Shown piece after piece: positions 1 to 11,970 of a DNA stretch of 60,000 nucleotides (its first letter is position 1; the number at the start of each line of letters is the position of its first letter). The DNA is from Cryptomeria japonica (Eukaryota; Streptophyta; Pinopsida; Cupressales; Cupressaceae). Both the position numbers and the translations under genes were made by a program. The notes under the pieces were generated by a model. The model was not told the origin of the DNA, did not search any database, and worked only from the letters and a program-made list of their open reading frames with translations. Location of the stretch: positions 482,703,900-482,763,899 of the forward strand of contig NC_081406.1 in NCBI RefSeq assembly GCF_030272615.1, read 5' to 3'.

Positions 1-862
1 GAAGCTTTTGATGGAGTTTCAGGATGTTGTTTTTTATCATGTTCAAGATGGTATTTGGAGATCATTGCTGAAGCATGTGAACCTAAACTTGGTCCCGGTT
101 GTTCTAGGTTATGGACCGATATTGATGTAATGTGTGGATAAGACCTATTGTTGTATTTCCAAGATGTCTTATGTGTGGATATTATTTTTTTTTGGTCTAA
201 AGTTGGTATGGTTTGTAATTATGTAATTAGTTTATTGTTTAGTGGCCAACCTAATTGTTTATGATCGAGGGTTTTGTATAAATAAGATGTAAGATCGCAT
301 GGTAGATCATCATGGTTAATGTAAGAGGTCATGGCCAAGAAATGTAATGTGCGAATAACATAATATCATTCAGGCAAAGGAGTTGGTCAATCATTGGAGA
401 TCAAATTGGGTTTATAAGAGGATTTATTCCTCTGGTATTGAGCCTAACTGGAACTGTACTCAGGCATAGGAGATGCTATCTTTTGTAGTTCAACACTTCT
501 CTGGATTGTAGTCTAGATTTGTATGTAGTCAGTGAGACTCCTTTTGTGATGAGTAATGTGCTCTAGATTGTTGGCCTTCCTGCAAGTGTAGGCCCCTTCA
601 TTGTAAAGTCACATACTTACTGCAGAAGTATTACCTGACTATGGGTAGACTTCCCACTATGGTTTTTCCCTTTATAGGCTTTTCCACGTACAAATCTTGG
701 TGGTGTGGATGGCTTTTACTCTGTGATTATTATTTATACTTTATTGGATTAACTGTTATTCCAGTACTGTTGTTTTAAATTGCTAAAGCTTCTAGTAATC
801 TATGACAACTGATTCACCCCCCCCCCCCCTTCTCAGTTGTCTTTTGGTTATCTGAACTGTCT
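1..862 (+). repeat. Copia-type LTR fragment, 3' part, cut by window edge
   Basis: This stretch matches, with much divergence, the reverse complement of the LTR at 57070-58279 and of LTR-A. Shared landmarks are a 'ggttatgga' block near 110, 'ggtctaaag' near 194, 'gatcaaattgggtttat' near 400, 'ggtttttccctttataggcttttccacgtac' near 661-692, and the C-rich tract at 816-830 followed by 'tctcagttgtc'. It therefore lies in plus orientation. No primer site follows it; instead the reading frame of the next feature begins at once. It is thus a 3' LTR or a solo LTR that landed in that ORF. The 3' boundary near 862 is approximate because the terminal CA is degraded. Confidence 0.75.
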
Positions 863-1551
863 AGCAGGGGAGAGGAGGGTGAAGGAGGAGATGAGGGGGT
901 ATATGAGGATATAGACATTGGTGGAGACAATGAGTCTATGAGCAGCAGAGATGATGATGATTCCTCAAATTCATTGAGAAATGAGGATGGGGATGATGGT
1001 GATATGTCAAAGTTGGAGGATGTTCCTATTGCAGAGAGGGGAGGAGGAAGACAGGGTGGTGATGGAGATGATGATGATCCACAGATTCTCAGAGTGCGGA
1101 TTCAGAGTCTAGAGGACGAGGTTGCTAGACTTAGGCAGCAATGAGACACTATGCGAGAGGCATTCTATAGAGACTATGGTGCATTAGAGACCGAGAGAGA
1201 TCATCTCCAGAGGGAGAGAGATGACATAGTTAAACAGTCACAGATGGTTTAGGCTGCTTATGATCAACATTTTCTCTGGGTACCGATGCATGCAGATAGT
1301 CTGATAGACTCTATTATGGTATACAGGAGGATTTTTATTATTGACACCTCTACCATGAGGCTGTACCTGAGGGATAGAGAGCTCTGAGCTTCAGTGAGGT
1401 TAGAGGTCATTCAGGTTCTAGTAGGACTTCTACACGGAGGACCAATAGTTGTCGTGTTATGGGTCCACCTCAGCATCCTGGAGCAGGATCTAGTAGGTAG
1501 AATCCACCCAGAGATAGAGGAAGTATGGGTTGATACATTGAGATAATGTTA
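863..1551 (+). pseudogene. Broken acidic, coiled-coil ORF of unknown origin
   Basis: One frame runs from the LTR edge at about 863 through the Met at 938 to about 1144, then past in-frame stops to about 1390. The first part is very acidic, with Asp/Glu/Gly runs such as EDIDIGGDNES and GGDGDDDDPQ. It is followed by a heptad-like stretch, IQSLEDEVARLRQQ, and ETERDHLQRERDD. A second frame around 1395-1550 continues with Ser/Arg/Pro-rich residues (for example MGPPQHPGAGSSR), as if a frameshift interrupts the C-terminus. I do not recognise the family. The layout (acidic tract, coiled coil, basic disordered tail) resembles C-termini of ORFs carried by plant retrotransposons, but a host gene fragment cannot be excluded. 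The upstream part was removed or displaced by the LTR insertion. Confidence 0.4.
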
Positions 1552-1826
1552 TCTGAGTCTTTGGGCCTATTTTTATGATTATTGTATTCTGACACGTTAG
1601 AATTTTTTATTTATATATATGATATGTAGTTTTTTTGTAGCTATTTATTATGCTTTGTTCTCCATGTATGTTGTATGATACTATGTGTTATATGATGCAT
1701 GTCTATATGATTTATAAATGATTCTTTATGAATGCAATGGTTTCTACATGATTTATGATGTGATGATTAATGAATGGTTTAATGATTTCTACATGATTTG
1801 TGAATGATGTTTAAGAATGCAATGGT
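1552..1826. other. AT-rich stretch with short imperfect repeats, no gene
   Basis: AT-rich sequence with no supported ORF. From about 1719 to 1826 the phrases 'gaatgcaatggt' and 'tttctacatgattt(a/g)tga' recur two to three times, an imperfect tandem duplication. It ends directly at the TG of LTR-A. Confidence 0.5.
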
Positions 1827-2358
1827 TGTTAGGATAACTGGTGGACAACTCAGAGGGGGGCTGAATCAGTTGTCAATGGATTATATTAATTAAACCAATT
1901 TATAACCTTTAACCAGAGCACACAAACATTGAATACCACAATAACAAAAATAGATACTGGTAAGCAATAAAACATAAGAATGAAACAGAGAATTAACACA
2001 ATGCAACCATACCACATAACACCATGATTTGTACGTGAAAAAACTGGTAAAGGGAAAAACCATGGTGGGAAGCCTACCCACAGTTAGATGATACTTCTGT
2101 AGAAAGCATCTGATACAATAAGGAGCTTGCACATGCAGGAAAACAAACTACCTAGAGCGTACCACTCATTATAAAGAAGTCTCACTGACTACAGAGAGGT
2201 TATAACCACCTCAATATAATTGGATAACAATCTAGAAGAATGAACTGCCAGAGATAGCATCTACATTGCCTGATTACAGTCCCAGTTAAGCTCAATATCA
2301 GAGGCCTTTGACCTCTTACTTAAACCCAATTTGATCACCTATGATTGACCAAGTCTCC
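1827..2358 (-). repeat. LTR-A, copia-type LTR, left part (interrupted by E4)
   Basis: It begins TGTTAGGATAAC and aligns over its length with the LTR at 57070, which begins identically. The read is broken at 2358 by element E4 and resumes at 57029: the sequence 'gaccaagtctcc' here plus 'ttcacatatgatatttcattcc' there equals the unbroken 'gaccaaatctccttcgcatatgatatttcattcc' near 57546-57580. The orientation is minus, judged from its relatives (C-rich motif near 1850, reverse-complemented). Confidence 0.85.
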
Positions 2359-3097
2359 TGTTAGGATTCCCAAAGATACTGAGAGGGGGGCTGAATCAGT
2401 ATCTAATCAGTATCTAACCGGTTAATGGATTTTCTTAACTTATTAAATGAATTGTATCTCAAAACAATATACCAGTAAACAAGAATTAATGTAGTAAATA
2501 AGAGCAATAACCACAACATAGAAAGCACACCATAACACAATATTATTAACGAGGAAACCTAGTGTGGGAAAATCCTTGGTGAGATTTGTGACCCATAATA
2601 TTTTCTCACTGGCCAATAAGTGAATATTACTGATACAATAGGGGCCTGCACATGCAGGAAGGCCAATTACTTAAAGCTCACTGCTTAAATACAAAAGAGA
2701 AGTCTCACTGACTTACAAAAGTGGATTAAGTAAATCCAATATCATGTACTACTTCGAATCAGCATCTTCTATGCCAAGTTGAGTACCGGTTTAAGCTCTT
2801 GCTGTAATCATAAACCTTATTCCACAATCTGCCTTAATATTCGCACATATTATCCATCTCACATATTTTCTTCTTACAAATGTTCTTACAAGATCTCATA
2901 CTTAAATGAGTCCTAATACAATTCTCCTTATCGGCTTACAAAAGATTTTACAATTAAATGCAAAATACAATAAACAAAATCTTGTCAGCCAGGGTGTTGA
3001 TGAACATTTTTGTCAGTGTCGGTGCTAGTGTCTTTGCTTGTGTTAGTGTCTGTCGATGCCATAGGATTGTAAGGTTGCCATCAATGACAATACCTTC
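2359..3097 (-). repeat. E4 3' LTR, left part
   Basis: Aligns with 56276-56990 (for example 'taaccggttaatggattttcttaacttatt' in both). It is interrupted after 'catcaatgacaataccttc' by E1. The uninterrupted reading 'caataccttcaatcacctacaatttctc' is present in the other E4 LTR near 56980-57005. A short duplication of 'atcagtatcta' occurs only in this copy near 2395-2415. Confidence 0.92.
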
Positions 3098-4099
3098 TGT
3101 ATACACCTAAAAATGGTCTAAAGATAATTAATTAAATAAGCAATTATTTAATTAATCCTCCTTCCCAATTTAATTAAATTCACTAAGCAATTTGATTAAA
3201 TTTCCCCTTTCATCTACTTATTAATAAATCTAAGGATTTATTTAATAGGTTCATTTCAATAATCCCCTTTAATTAATTAATTCCCCCCATCAAATTCATT
3301 TCTTCTAAATCCCTAATTAATTAAAAAAAATCAAATTCATGAGTTGTTGAGATTAATTAGCCTTTTCTTATTATTTGAATTTCTAAATTCAAATTCTCCT
3401 AACTTCTACCACTCCTAAACCTAACCCCTCCTAAACCTAACCCATTCTACCTACCCACATGTCCCTTTTCATCCAACATCTTCTAGAACCTTGTGACACT
3501 TGTCACTAAGTGTTCCCTTTCATTCAACTCCTTCTAGAATCCTCTTGACACTTGTCATCATAGAGATGACAGATGTTCCCTTTCATCCAACCCCCTTTGC
3601 CATCCTCCTCCAATTTAACCATTGATATCTTCAAATCAATCTTGACCGTTGATTCTTGCCACCTCACCCCTAGCCTTGGGAAATCCTATAAGTAGACCTC
3701 ATTTTGGAGCAATATTGATCTCATCTTATGCATTGTTACTATAGGCATCTAGCTTCTAGTTTATCATTTTAGCAATGTTATCATGTTCAATTTTAGCTTA
3801 ATTGCATCTTCATTCTAGCTTATTCTCTAGAATAATCATGAACTCATATAGCTTAATCATGCTATTCTTGCTAGATCATGCATTTTCATCATTCAAATCC
3901 TCCATCTAAGTGTAGTCAAGTCATTAGAATATGCATAACTAGATCTGAGAGCATTTTTTATACTCGCATTTACTAGGAGGCAATAAGTCGATTAGCTATA
4001 GTTTTGTCTTTCATTGTTTTAATTCACTAACCATTGCTTGTAAAGATTTATTGAGTGCATTGTGGTTGCAGGTATAGGTACACTTCACAGAGCATGACA
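3098..4099 (+). repeat. E1 left (5') LTR
   Basis: TG...CA-ended repeat of 1,002 bp. It is AT-rich with many TTAATTAA-like stretches at its start, a duplicated 'cctaaacctaacc' block near 3415-3440 that the right LTR lacks, and two 'gacacttgtca' segments (3496 and 3547 areas) able to form small hairpins. The matching LTR lies at 43506-43658 joined to 50177-51032. Confidence 0.93.
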
Positions 4100-4102
4100 T
4101 TT

Positions 4103-4120
4103 TGGCGCCCACCGTCATTT
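4103..4120 (+). other. E1 primer binding site
   Basis: TGGCGCCCACCGTC lies three bases after the LTR end. Sites of this kind prime minus-strand synthesis in many plant gypsy elements. Its position directly downstream of the terminal CA confirms the LTR boundary and the plus orientation. Confidence 0.8.
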
Positions 4121-6273
4121 TTGGCCTCTTAATCTTCAGCAAACTTCATCTCTGTCCGACTCTATTTCATAAATTCGTACGAGTTGCTTTTCTAGCATGT
4201 ACGAACTTCCTTTCATCCTAGGATGATAGGCCATCTTAACTTGTATCAAGTGATTCTTCTATCGTATGAAATCATTTTACTCATTGCAAGATAATTGATC
4301 CTATGTCGTACGAGCTCCATTTCATTTTCGTACGAGAGCTAAATGTGTGTCGTATGAATTTTTGGCTACAAAATCCTATGTCGTACAAGTTCATTTTGGT
4401 TTCTATGCAAAATCTAAATTTCTGTCGTACTATATGGAAAATAATGTCGTACGAGTCTCTGTCTTTGTGATTTTTAATAGAATGCATGTTAGGGTTTTCT
4501 TATTTTAATCCGAATTTCACTAATGCTAACCCTGACTGGTTTGTGAGATTGTTGGCAGCCTAACTCTTTTCTGCGGGACAAGTGACGAAGATACGCTTGT
4601 CAAAGACATAATTCAAAGACAATCAATGACTACTAATGGATCTATTTTGTAGGTTGCCTATGAATCTGACTAAACTTTGTGTATTCATTAAAGTTTTCTA
4701 GGAACACTTCAATTTTGCTAAAGGAATGAACAATCATGTATTTCGTGTCTTTGATGATAGGCGAGTATGCTCTCACCTTTCTTAGGTGATCAAAAAGCTA
4801 GACTCATCTTTTGCTTTCATTAGTGCATTTCTTTAGCAGGCCTGCCCTCCCAAGGAGTAATAACTCTTAGCCCTTAAGGCCAATGAGAGGGGAATGACCT
4901 AAATGGGAATGGCTAATGCCAAGTAATCCAACCCACTATAAAATAAATGTGTTTTTGATGAAAATCAAAGCAACGGCTAATACCCCAATGCGCTAAATGG
5001 GAATAGTTGTCCTCTGTACCTTCGGGTATATCAAACCTTGGTTTTCAAGGCTAGGGGACCTCTTAATTGAGTATATACCCCGACAAACTGAATGGATCCT
5101 TTACTAGTTCCGGTTAAAATAGAAGTTACCCGATTCACCTCCGAAAGGGTGATAATCTTTGTGCAAGAGAGATAGTAACTCTCCCAAGACACTTGCCATA
5201 TCATGCCCCCATTAGCTTTTGGAGTCAGATAATATAGTGTTGAGAATCCATTACGTGAGACTTGGCAACCGTATTCTGATTAGCTATTAGGTGTGTACCT
5301 AAGTCAACAAGCAAAGGTTTTCACTCTCAGCCAACTTCCTTAGGGTTTAGCTTGATTGAGAGTCACTTATCACATCATGTATTTGTTGTGTATTCATCCC
5401 TAAATTAAAAAATTAGACACTTAAAATTGGAAGACATAAGCAAAACATTACAACTTTAGTTATCAAAAGTTCAAACAAACATTTTTTTTATCTCTGTTTG
5501 GTTATCTGTCGTACGAGTTAGGATCTCTATCGTACGAACTTGTTTGCATAAAATCTTGTGTCGTACAACTCAACATTCTGTGTCGTATGAGTCACCTATT
5601 TTGTCGTATGGTTCAAAAAATTATGTCATATGAGTCTTTTCTCTTTACATGAAAACTTATTCTTTGTCATACAGACTCATATCTTGTGTCGTTCTAAGCT
5701 GCATATCCTGTCGTACGAAAGTTTGCATTTGTTAGTCCAGAGTTGTGTCCTGCATGCCTATTTCAAATTTATCATTTTTGCCTGATCAATTTGCAGTAAA
5801 TATAAACACCTGTTATCTATCATTTTGTGCTTAGATTATCCACTTGGTTCACTTGGACAAGTTATACCCCATCAAAATCAGACTCTAGAAGGTAAACACC
5901 CCAAGATTTTCAAGTGTTCACCCCCAACAAGTTCAAGATCTAAACATCTCAAAGTGCATTATCACCCTCTTTGATAAATTGATCACTCAAACATAGTTTC
6001 TCATCAGGATCAATCATCCTTTATCACGAAACTGAAATGTTTGGTCAGGATAACCTTGTCCCACATCGTAGGATATATCGTTCCTATTGGACTTGGTTCT
6101 TATCAAATCATCACCATTGCACTCCTAAACCGAAGATTGAAAAACTTGCAAACTTTTAAACACTTGAATTCTCTTTTAGTGTCATATCACTTTATTGCCT
6201 TGAAATTGACTATTGATCACTTACCCAAAACAACCTTTTGGACAATTGAATACTAGCAAAATAACACACGTGT
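4121..6273 (+). promoter_or_regulatory. E1 5' leader with clusters of the palindrome TCGTACGA
   Basis: A 2.1-kb untranslated leader between primer site and gag; I see no convincing ORF in it. Two clusters (4170-4460 and 5505-5720) carry seven exact copies of the self-complementary octamer TCGTACGA, starting at 4175, 4306, 4328, 4447, 5509, 5530 and 5711. About ten near copies also occur (TCGTATGA, TCGTACAA and similar), usually inside TGTCGTACGAG(T/C). The middle part (4800-5350) has no repeat or ORF that I can interpret. Self-complementary loops in retroviral leaders can promote RNA dimerisation and packaging; that role here is speculation. Confidence 0.6.
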
Positions 6274-7533
6274 ATGCCCATTCTAACTAGAGCTCAGAGA
6301 TGAAGGATCGCAGAGACTGAAATTGAAACATTGAAAACATTCGAAGAGCATATAACCATAGAAAATGAAGATTAAATACAATTTGTAGAAGAAATAATAG
6401 AACAAAACATTAGAGACATCAAGAAAGATCCCCAATTCAACAAATTTATGCAGAAATTATTGGAGGAAGAAAAAGAAAAATACTTTCTAATGTTAGCCAA
6501 ATTTGGTGCTACACTTCCCCAAGTTTTTGATGTGAATAAATTGACACAAAAGAAAAATGACACTCCCCCTAATAATGAACAATATGAGGACATCTTTGGT
6601 CTCTGCATGAATGACACATCAATTCCCAATAACACCAGAACCAATGAAAAAACTGGCATACCTAGAAGAGATGAAGTAGAAATCCTGAATAACATTCAAC
6701 TCAATGAGGATACAAGAAGAGCTAGAGATGAAAAAAGAAGAGATCCCAATCCTCCTAGAATGCAAAATCATGCAAGAAAAAATCATTTTGATAATCCTAT
6801 CATGACTCTCACACAACAACTACAAGCAATGTAAACACAAATTCAAGAGATACAAAGATGAAATATTAGACGATACTCACTTCAAGAAATCTTTCCGTAT
6901 CCTTTCGACAAAAATCTAAACATGATACCATTTCCTATAGGTTTTGAAAATCTGAGATACCAAAAATATGATGGAAGCACTGACCCTCAAGATCATATAC
7001 AAGAATTTTGTACAATGAGTATGGAGTTTGCACACGAGGATACTTACTTAATGAGACTATTTCCAAAAAGCTTAACTGGACTAGCTATGGAATGGTTCTC
7101 CAAATTTACACCTGGAATTAGATCATTTTCAGAGTTGGTGGATACGTTTGTTTCACAATACTCCTACAACATACAACATGAAGTAACAATGCTAGACCTA
7201 TGTAACACTAAATAAAAAAGTGGAGAACCCTTCATGACATTCTTACAATGATGGAGACGCCTAGCATCATGGTATCCTCGTACATTGCCAGAGTATGAAA
7301 AAATGGACATATTCATTGACAACTTAAATGATCAAATGAGTTATTACTTAAAAATGCAAGGAAATCAAAGCTTTGGAAAAATGGTTAATAATGGAATCAG
7401 AATGGAAGAAGCCATGATAAAGAAGGGTGAGTTGAAAATATACAAAGAAGGAGTCCATCCTTCTAACAACAACAATCACAATGATAAGCCAAAATTTGGA
7501 ATAGAAATCAAAATGTCATCAATGATGGAATAG
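6274..7533 (+). pseudogene. E1 gag
   Basis: A single frame from the ATG at 6274 (MPILTRAQR), interrupted by stops. The N-terminal part is Glu/Lys-rich (FMQKLLEEEKEKY at 6448). From 6922 comes the conserved gag core: FPIGFENLRYQKYDGSTDP, then DHIQEFCTMSMEF, then AMEWFSKFTPGIRSF, the usual pattern of plant gypsy Gag (Retrotrans_gag family). The core continues across stops at about 7213 (CAA to TAA) and 7249 (CGA to TGA) into 7285-7533. The product would form the particle shell that packages the RNA. The next coding block (7548) is in another frame, so a frameshift separates them. Confidence 0.85.
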
Positions 7534-7547
7534 TAGATAACAACAAT

Positions 7548-9065
7548 GTGAAACCAAAACAACCGGTTTTCAATTTATCTACTCACTCAATAGCAACACA
7601 ACAAAACAACAATCAACAAAGAGCAGCTATCAAAACTTTCTTTCGAATACAATTCACAAACATTGGTGAACCCCTTGGATCAACACTAAAGACACTTCTC
7701 GCAAACAAATTGATCACTTTACCAGAAGAAAGGAACTATGAACCTCAAATCAAACCACCTTGGTGGAACGATAATCAGTATTGTGATTTCCATCGAAACA
7801 AGGGAAATCTCACAGATAATTGTCAAAAGTTGAAACATGTCATACAAGATAGGATTGATAATGGCATAATAACTATGGATGGACATACAACAAATGAATC
7901 TCATCCCGCCTTTAAAACTCCATTTCCAAACTATGAGAAAGTTGAATCATCAACAACAAACAATGGCAAAGGTCAAGCAAAGGTAAAATATGCTCATACA
8001 TATGACAATATGGTGAAATTGATTGTAGTTAAAGAAAAACAAAATCAAGAACATGCTCAGGCTATCACAAGAAGCAAAGTGAAATTTGTTTTGCCAGGAC
8101 CTAAAACAAACACATCATCCACTACAGAAAAACAATACAATCTAGTGGAACAATTGCAGAAAACACCTACCAAAATATCAATCTTAGAACTTTTAAAGCT
8201 TTCACCCACACATAAAGAAATTCTTGAATGAGCATTAGTAGATACAACCGTATCCAAAGATCTTGATATTGATCAATTCTAAACCATGGTGGGACACCTC
8301 ACAACCCCTCATTGCTTATCATTCAATGATCAAGATGACATTTCCTTAAAACATCCTCACAACACTCCTTTGCATATTGAATTCCTTATTCACAAAACCC
8401 GAGTAAAACATGTTCTAATAGACGGTGGTGCTGGCCTAAATATTTTCTCATTGAGTCTTGTTTGAGCCTTAGGATATTAAGAAGATGCAGTTGATGTTCA
8501 GAAAAGGATCACTATAAAATCATATGATGAAGAAGAACGTTCCTCCAAGGGAATTGTGATATTACCAATTAGAGTGGGACCTCTACAAAAAGACATAGCA
8601 TGCCAAGTTCTAGACTTGGACCTATCATATAATGTGCTCCTAGGGAGACCATGGATACATGACTTGCAACCTGTCCCATCAACTTATCATCAATGTGTAA
8701 AATTTCCCTACGAAGGACAAGAAATCACAATATTTGCAGATGTAAATCCATTCCAATATTGCAGCAATCTAAAAATGGGTCAAGAAGTAATTTTTCCACA
8801 TAACAAGGAGGCAACATCTTCGAACACACAATCCAAGGAAAAATCATTCGCCTCTATTCTATCAAGTATGAAAAAACAAATGCAGCTAAGAGATCAAGGG
8901 AATGTAGAATACTCAATATCACAATTACCACTCTCTCCTAAATCCTTGGGAAAACTATCAAATTCTAAACAACAACCAATTGTGAAGCATCTTCCAATAT
9001 TTGATGGAGCATTCATTAGTGCTGGAACATTATCAGAGGAAATAAAAGACAAAGATGTACTGTAA
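7548..9065 (+). pseudogene. E1 Cys/His motif and aspartic protease region
   Basis: This frame (7548-8231, continuing past stops to 8556-9065) contains CDFHRNKGNLTDNCQKLK at about 7790-7840. That is the C-x-x-H...H/N...C motif preceding protease in Tat-type elements. The protease follows: the active-site segment HVLIDGGAGLNIFSL lies near 8410-8455, with Gly replacing the usual Ser/Thr after the catalytic Asp. The distal conserved block VLLGRPWIH lies at about 8635-8660. The enzyme would cleave the Gag-Pol precursor. Stops at 8229, 8280 and 8462 show it is broken. Confidence 0.82.
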
Positions 9066-10232
9066 TGGCTATACAAAGATGAAGAAGTTCAACAAAAGGT
9101 CAACAATGTCAGAATACCTACAAAAAAATAGGGAAAAGGATTCAACATCCTTCGAAGGATGGGATACACTAGATCAGGCCCTATAGGAAAAAGAAAAGAA
9201 GGTATCTCAGAACCTATTCAGCCTCATACTCAATAGACTACAGACAAAATGGGCTTAGGATATGGACAAGTCAATCTACCGGAAGACACATCTTTTAATC
9301 AACAACAAGAGGAATATGAAAACAAACAAGAACAACTGGCAATTGAAAGGGAAGAAAAATCTACTCAGCAACAAGCACAAGCAAACACAAAATGGCAAAA
9401 GAAGCAAGCTTCAAATCAACAAGAGAAACAAACTAAAAACATCTCTCAAGTAGCATTAAATCTCAATCAAAACAAGAAAGAAGCTAATATAAATCTAGGA
9501 GAACTCATAGAAAAGTTGACAAAACTCAATCTCAGTCCTAAAGAGGTTGAATATGAAAGAAGGAAAAATATAGCTAGAAAAGCAGAAGAAATGTTATATG
9601 ACCAAATCTGTAGATTGTAGGCTGCAAGTGATACAGATTCTAATGAATGGGAATGGGATTCATATCAATCTAAAGAATCATTTGAAGAAAAATGCTTTGA
9701 AGCAGATATAGTAGTTGATGTAGTTCACACGTATGTAGGAAAAATGTTAGGAACTAGTTCACTTGAATTAGAATCACATTTGGCTAACTTGGACTTAACC
9801 GAGGATGATCAGGAACTTCTTACACGAGGTCATTCTAATGAGGGCACCATTCTAGACATCGACACACCTATTGAAAACTTTGATACATCCATCATGACCC
9901 TTGAAACCCTCAAAACATACCAACCTGAAGATCCCCTACCTCTAATCCATCGCAAGCTTATTGATTGGAAAAATGAAGGACATACTACCATTGATACCTT
10001 TCCCAATGACCATGCCATATCTATCTATCTTAATACAATCAAACCTATAACAAATCTCACCATGAATGTCAGCAACGCATCTTCCACTCAAGTAGATGCC
10101 AAATCTCCTAGTCGCAAAAGTGAAAATAAAGAAAACAATATCAGGTCTAATGCTAAAAACCATTTATTGGCAACATTAGAATGAGAAAAAATAAAAATAA
10201 AGGACACATCTAATGGTGAAAACCTCCCTGAG
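9066..10232 (+). pseudogene. E1 Gln/Glu-rich spacer between protease and RT
   Basis: In frame with the protease (fragments 9249-9620 and 9744-10184) lies a hydrophilic spacer. It has Gln/Lys/Glu repeats (QEKQTKNISQ, NLGELIEKLTKLNLSPKEVE) and then an acidic segment (LEAN-like LESHLANLDLTEDDQELL). Spacers of this sort separate protease and RT in Tat-branch polyproteins. No enzymatic motif is visible. Stops at 9618 and 10182 interrupt it. Confidence 0.6.
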
Positions 10233-10862
10233 GTGCCAGAAGATGGGATATTTGACACTTTACCTGAGCATTATCAAGAGAAGTCATCTATTCTAATGGA
10301 ACCAATAGAGGCAGTTATTATTGGCACAACTAATCTACATCCAGCAATTTCTCTATCAAAACCAGCAAGGCAAAAATATTTGGAACCCTTCAAAAGATGG
10401 AAAATCAATTTTACCTTTTCATATACAGACATTCCAGGGTTCGATCCATATCTTACAATACATCACCCAAATATCAGTCCAGGAGAAAGCATCAATAATA
10501 GAACACAACATGGATCAGGAGCAATAATTCTATTCATCACACCACAACATCATACAATTCCAAAAGCATACAAATTAAGCTTTCCATGCACAAACAATAT
10601 AGAAGAGTATGAAGCATTAGTAACAAGTATCAAATGGATATAGAATGGAACATTAAACAACTTCAGGTCTTTGGAGACTCTCATCTCCTCATTAATCAAA
10701 TCAATGATGACTATCAAACAAAAGATGACAAACTCATGCCTTAAAAAAAAATGGTGGATGATTTCAAGAAATACTTTGTAGAAATAACATTTTAACAGAT
10801 CCCAAGAAATGACAACAAAGCAGTAGACGCCATGGCTACACTTGCTTCTGTATTACAGACAC
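10233..10862 (+). pseudogene. E1 RT N-terminus fused to RNase H by an internal deletion
   Basis: The segment up to about 10495 matches the lead-in to gypsy RT: KSSILMEPIEAVIIGTTN, then RWKINFTFSYTDIPGFDP, then HHPNISPGE. The reading then jumps directly to GSGAIILFITPQHHTIPKAY and FPCTNNIEEYEALV, which is inside the extra (archaeal-like) RNase H of Tat elements. The whole RT core, including the YxDD motif, the first RNase H domain and the first catalytic Asp of the second RNase H, is missing. After a frameshift near 10640 the rest follows, including VFGDSHLLINQI and KAVDAMATLASVL. The product could not polymerise DNA. Confidence 0.8.
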
Positions 10863-11970
10863 AGGAAAATCAAGCGTTATGAATTCCTGGTGGAAGAGTT
10901 GTTTCATCCCACCTTTAATTGTCCTGATTCCCAAACTATCTGTCAACTTATTGGACATGATTCCTCCTGCTATGACCAAACTTACACATACCTGAAAGAT
11001 AATACCTTAACTCCTGACTTATCAAAGAACCAAAAGAGAAATGTTATTTGCCAATCCTCCCATTTTACTCTCGTCATGGATACCCTGTTTAAACGAGGTC
11101 TAGACGGTACTCTCTTAAAATGTCTTGAACAAGAAGAATTTGAGAAGGCCTTGCATGAAGTCCATAACGACATTGTGTGGCACTCATTCAAGTGGTCTTA
11201 CCCTTTCAAAAAAACTCATATGCTTGGGCTATTATTGGCCGACTATGGATTGAGATTCTTTTCAGATAGCTCGAACATGTAAACAATGCCAAATCCATGG
11301 GAATTTGATTCATGCACTAGCACAAAAACTTCATGCTTTAGCAACATCTTGGCCTTTTTGCCAATGGGGTCTTGATTTGGTAGGAAAGATAAATCCTCCT
11401 TCATTTAATGGTCACAAATTCATCCTTGTAGCTACAGAATATTTTACAAAATGGATTGAGGTGGTACCTCTCACAAATATCATAGGAAAACAAATTGTTG
11501 CATTTATCTTGAACTATATCATATGTCACTATGGAATACCAATGACCATTATCACTGATAATGGGCGACCATTCAAGAATCAAGATGTACAAGAGCTATG
11601 TGAGAAGTTAAAAATCCAACACAGATTCTCCACACCATATTATCCATAGGGAAATAGACAGGCAGAAGCATCTAACAAAACTATTCTGAAAATTCTCAAA
11701 AAGACAGTGAACGATGTTGGGAAAGATTGGCATATTCAACTAAACCCTGCTCTATGGGCTTACCACACTAGTATCCGCACATCGACAGGTGCCACACCTT
11801 TCTCTCTTATATATGGATCAAAAGCCATATTGCCAATCAAAGTAGAGATACCCTCTCTACGTGTCTCACTAAAAGGTCTCATCCCAGATGAAGAACAACG
11901 AGTATCTAGACCGCAAGAGTTAGAATTGATCCATGAACATAAATAAAATGTCTTTGATCATCTTGTAAAG
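10842..11970 (+). pseudogene. E1 integrase, N-terminal and catalytic part
   Basis: After a linker (YEFLVEELFHPTFNCPDSQ), the zinc-binding half-motif ALHEVHND and, in another frame, CKQCQIHGN (about 11277-11305) are visible. The catalytic core follows from 11305: WGLDLVGKINPPSFNGHKF with the first Asp, TKWIEVVPL, the second Asp in ITDNGRPFKNQD, and the Glu in QAEASNKTILK. The DDE triad is thus present. A stop at 11647 (CAG to TAG in the conserved YYPQG motif) and one at 11944 (CAA to TAA), plus a frameshift near 11230, inactivate it. It is cut after Lys at 11970 by a solo copia LTR and resumes at 13444. Confidence 0.88.

Noticed and set aside
3413-3445. Telomere-like CCTAAACCTAACCC repeats
   Set aside because: Only a two-fold 14-base duplication inside the E1 left LTR, absent from the right LTR; not a telomeric array.
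4800-5350. Possible structured RNA or gene in the E1 leader
   Set aside because: Several short inverted words are visible but no consistent fold or known RNA family could be recognised by eye.
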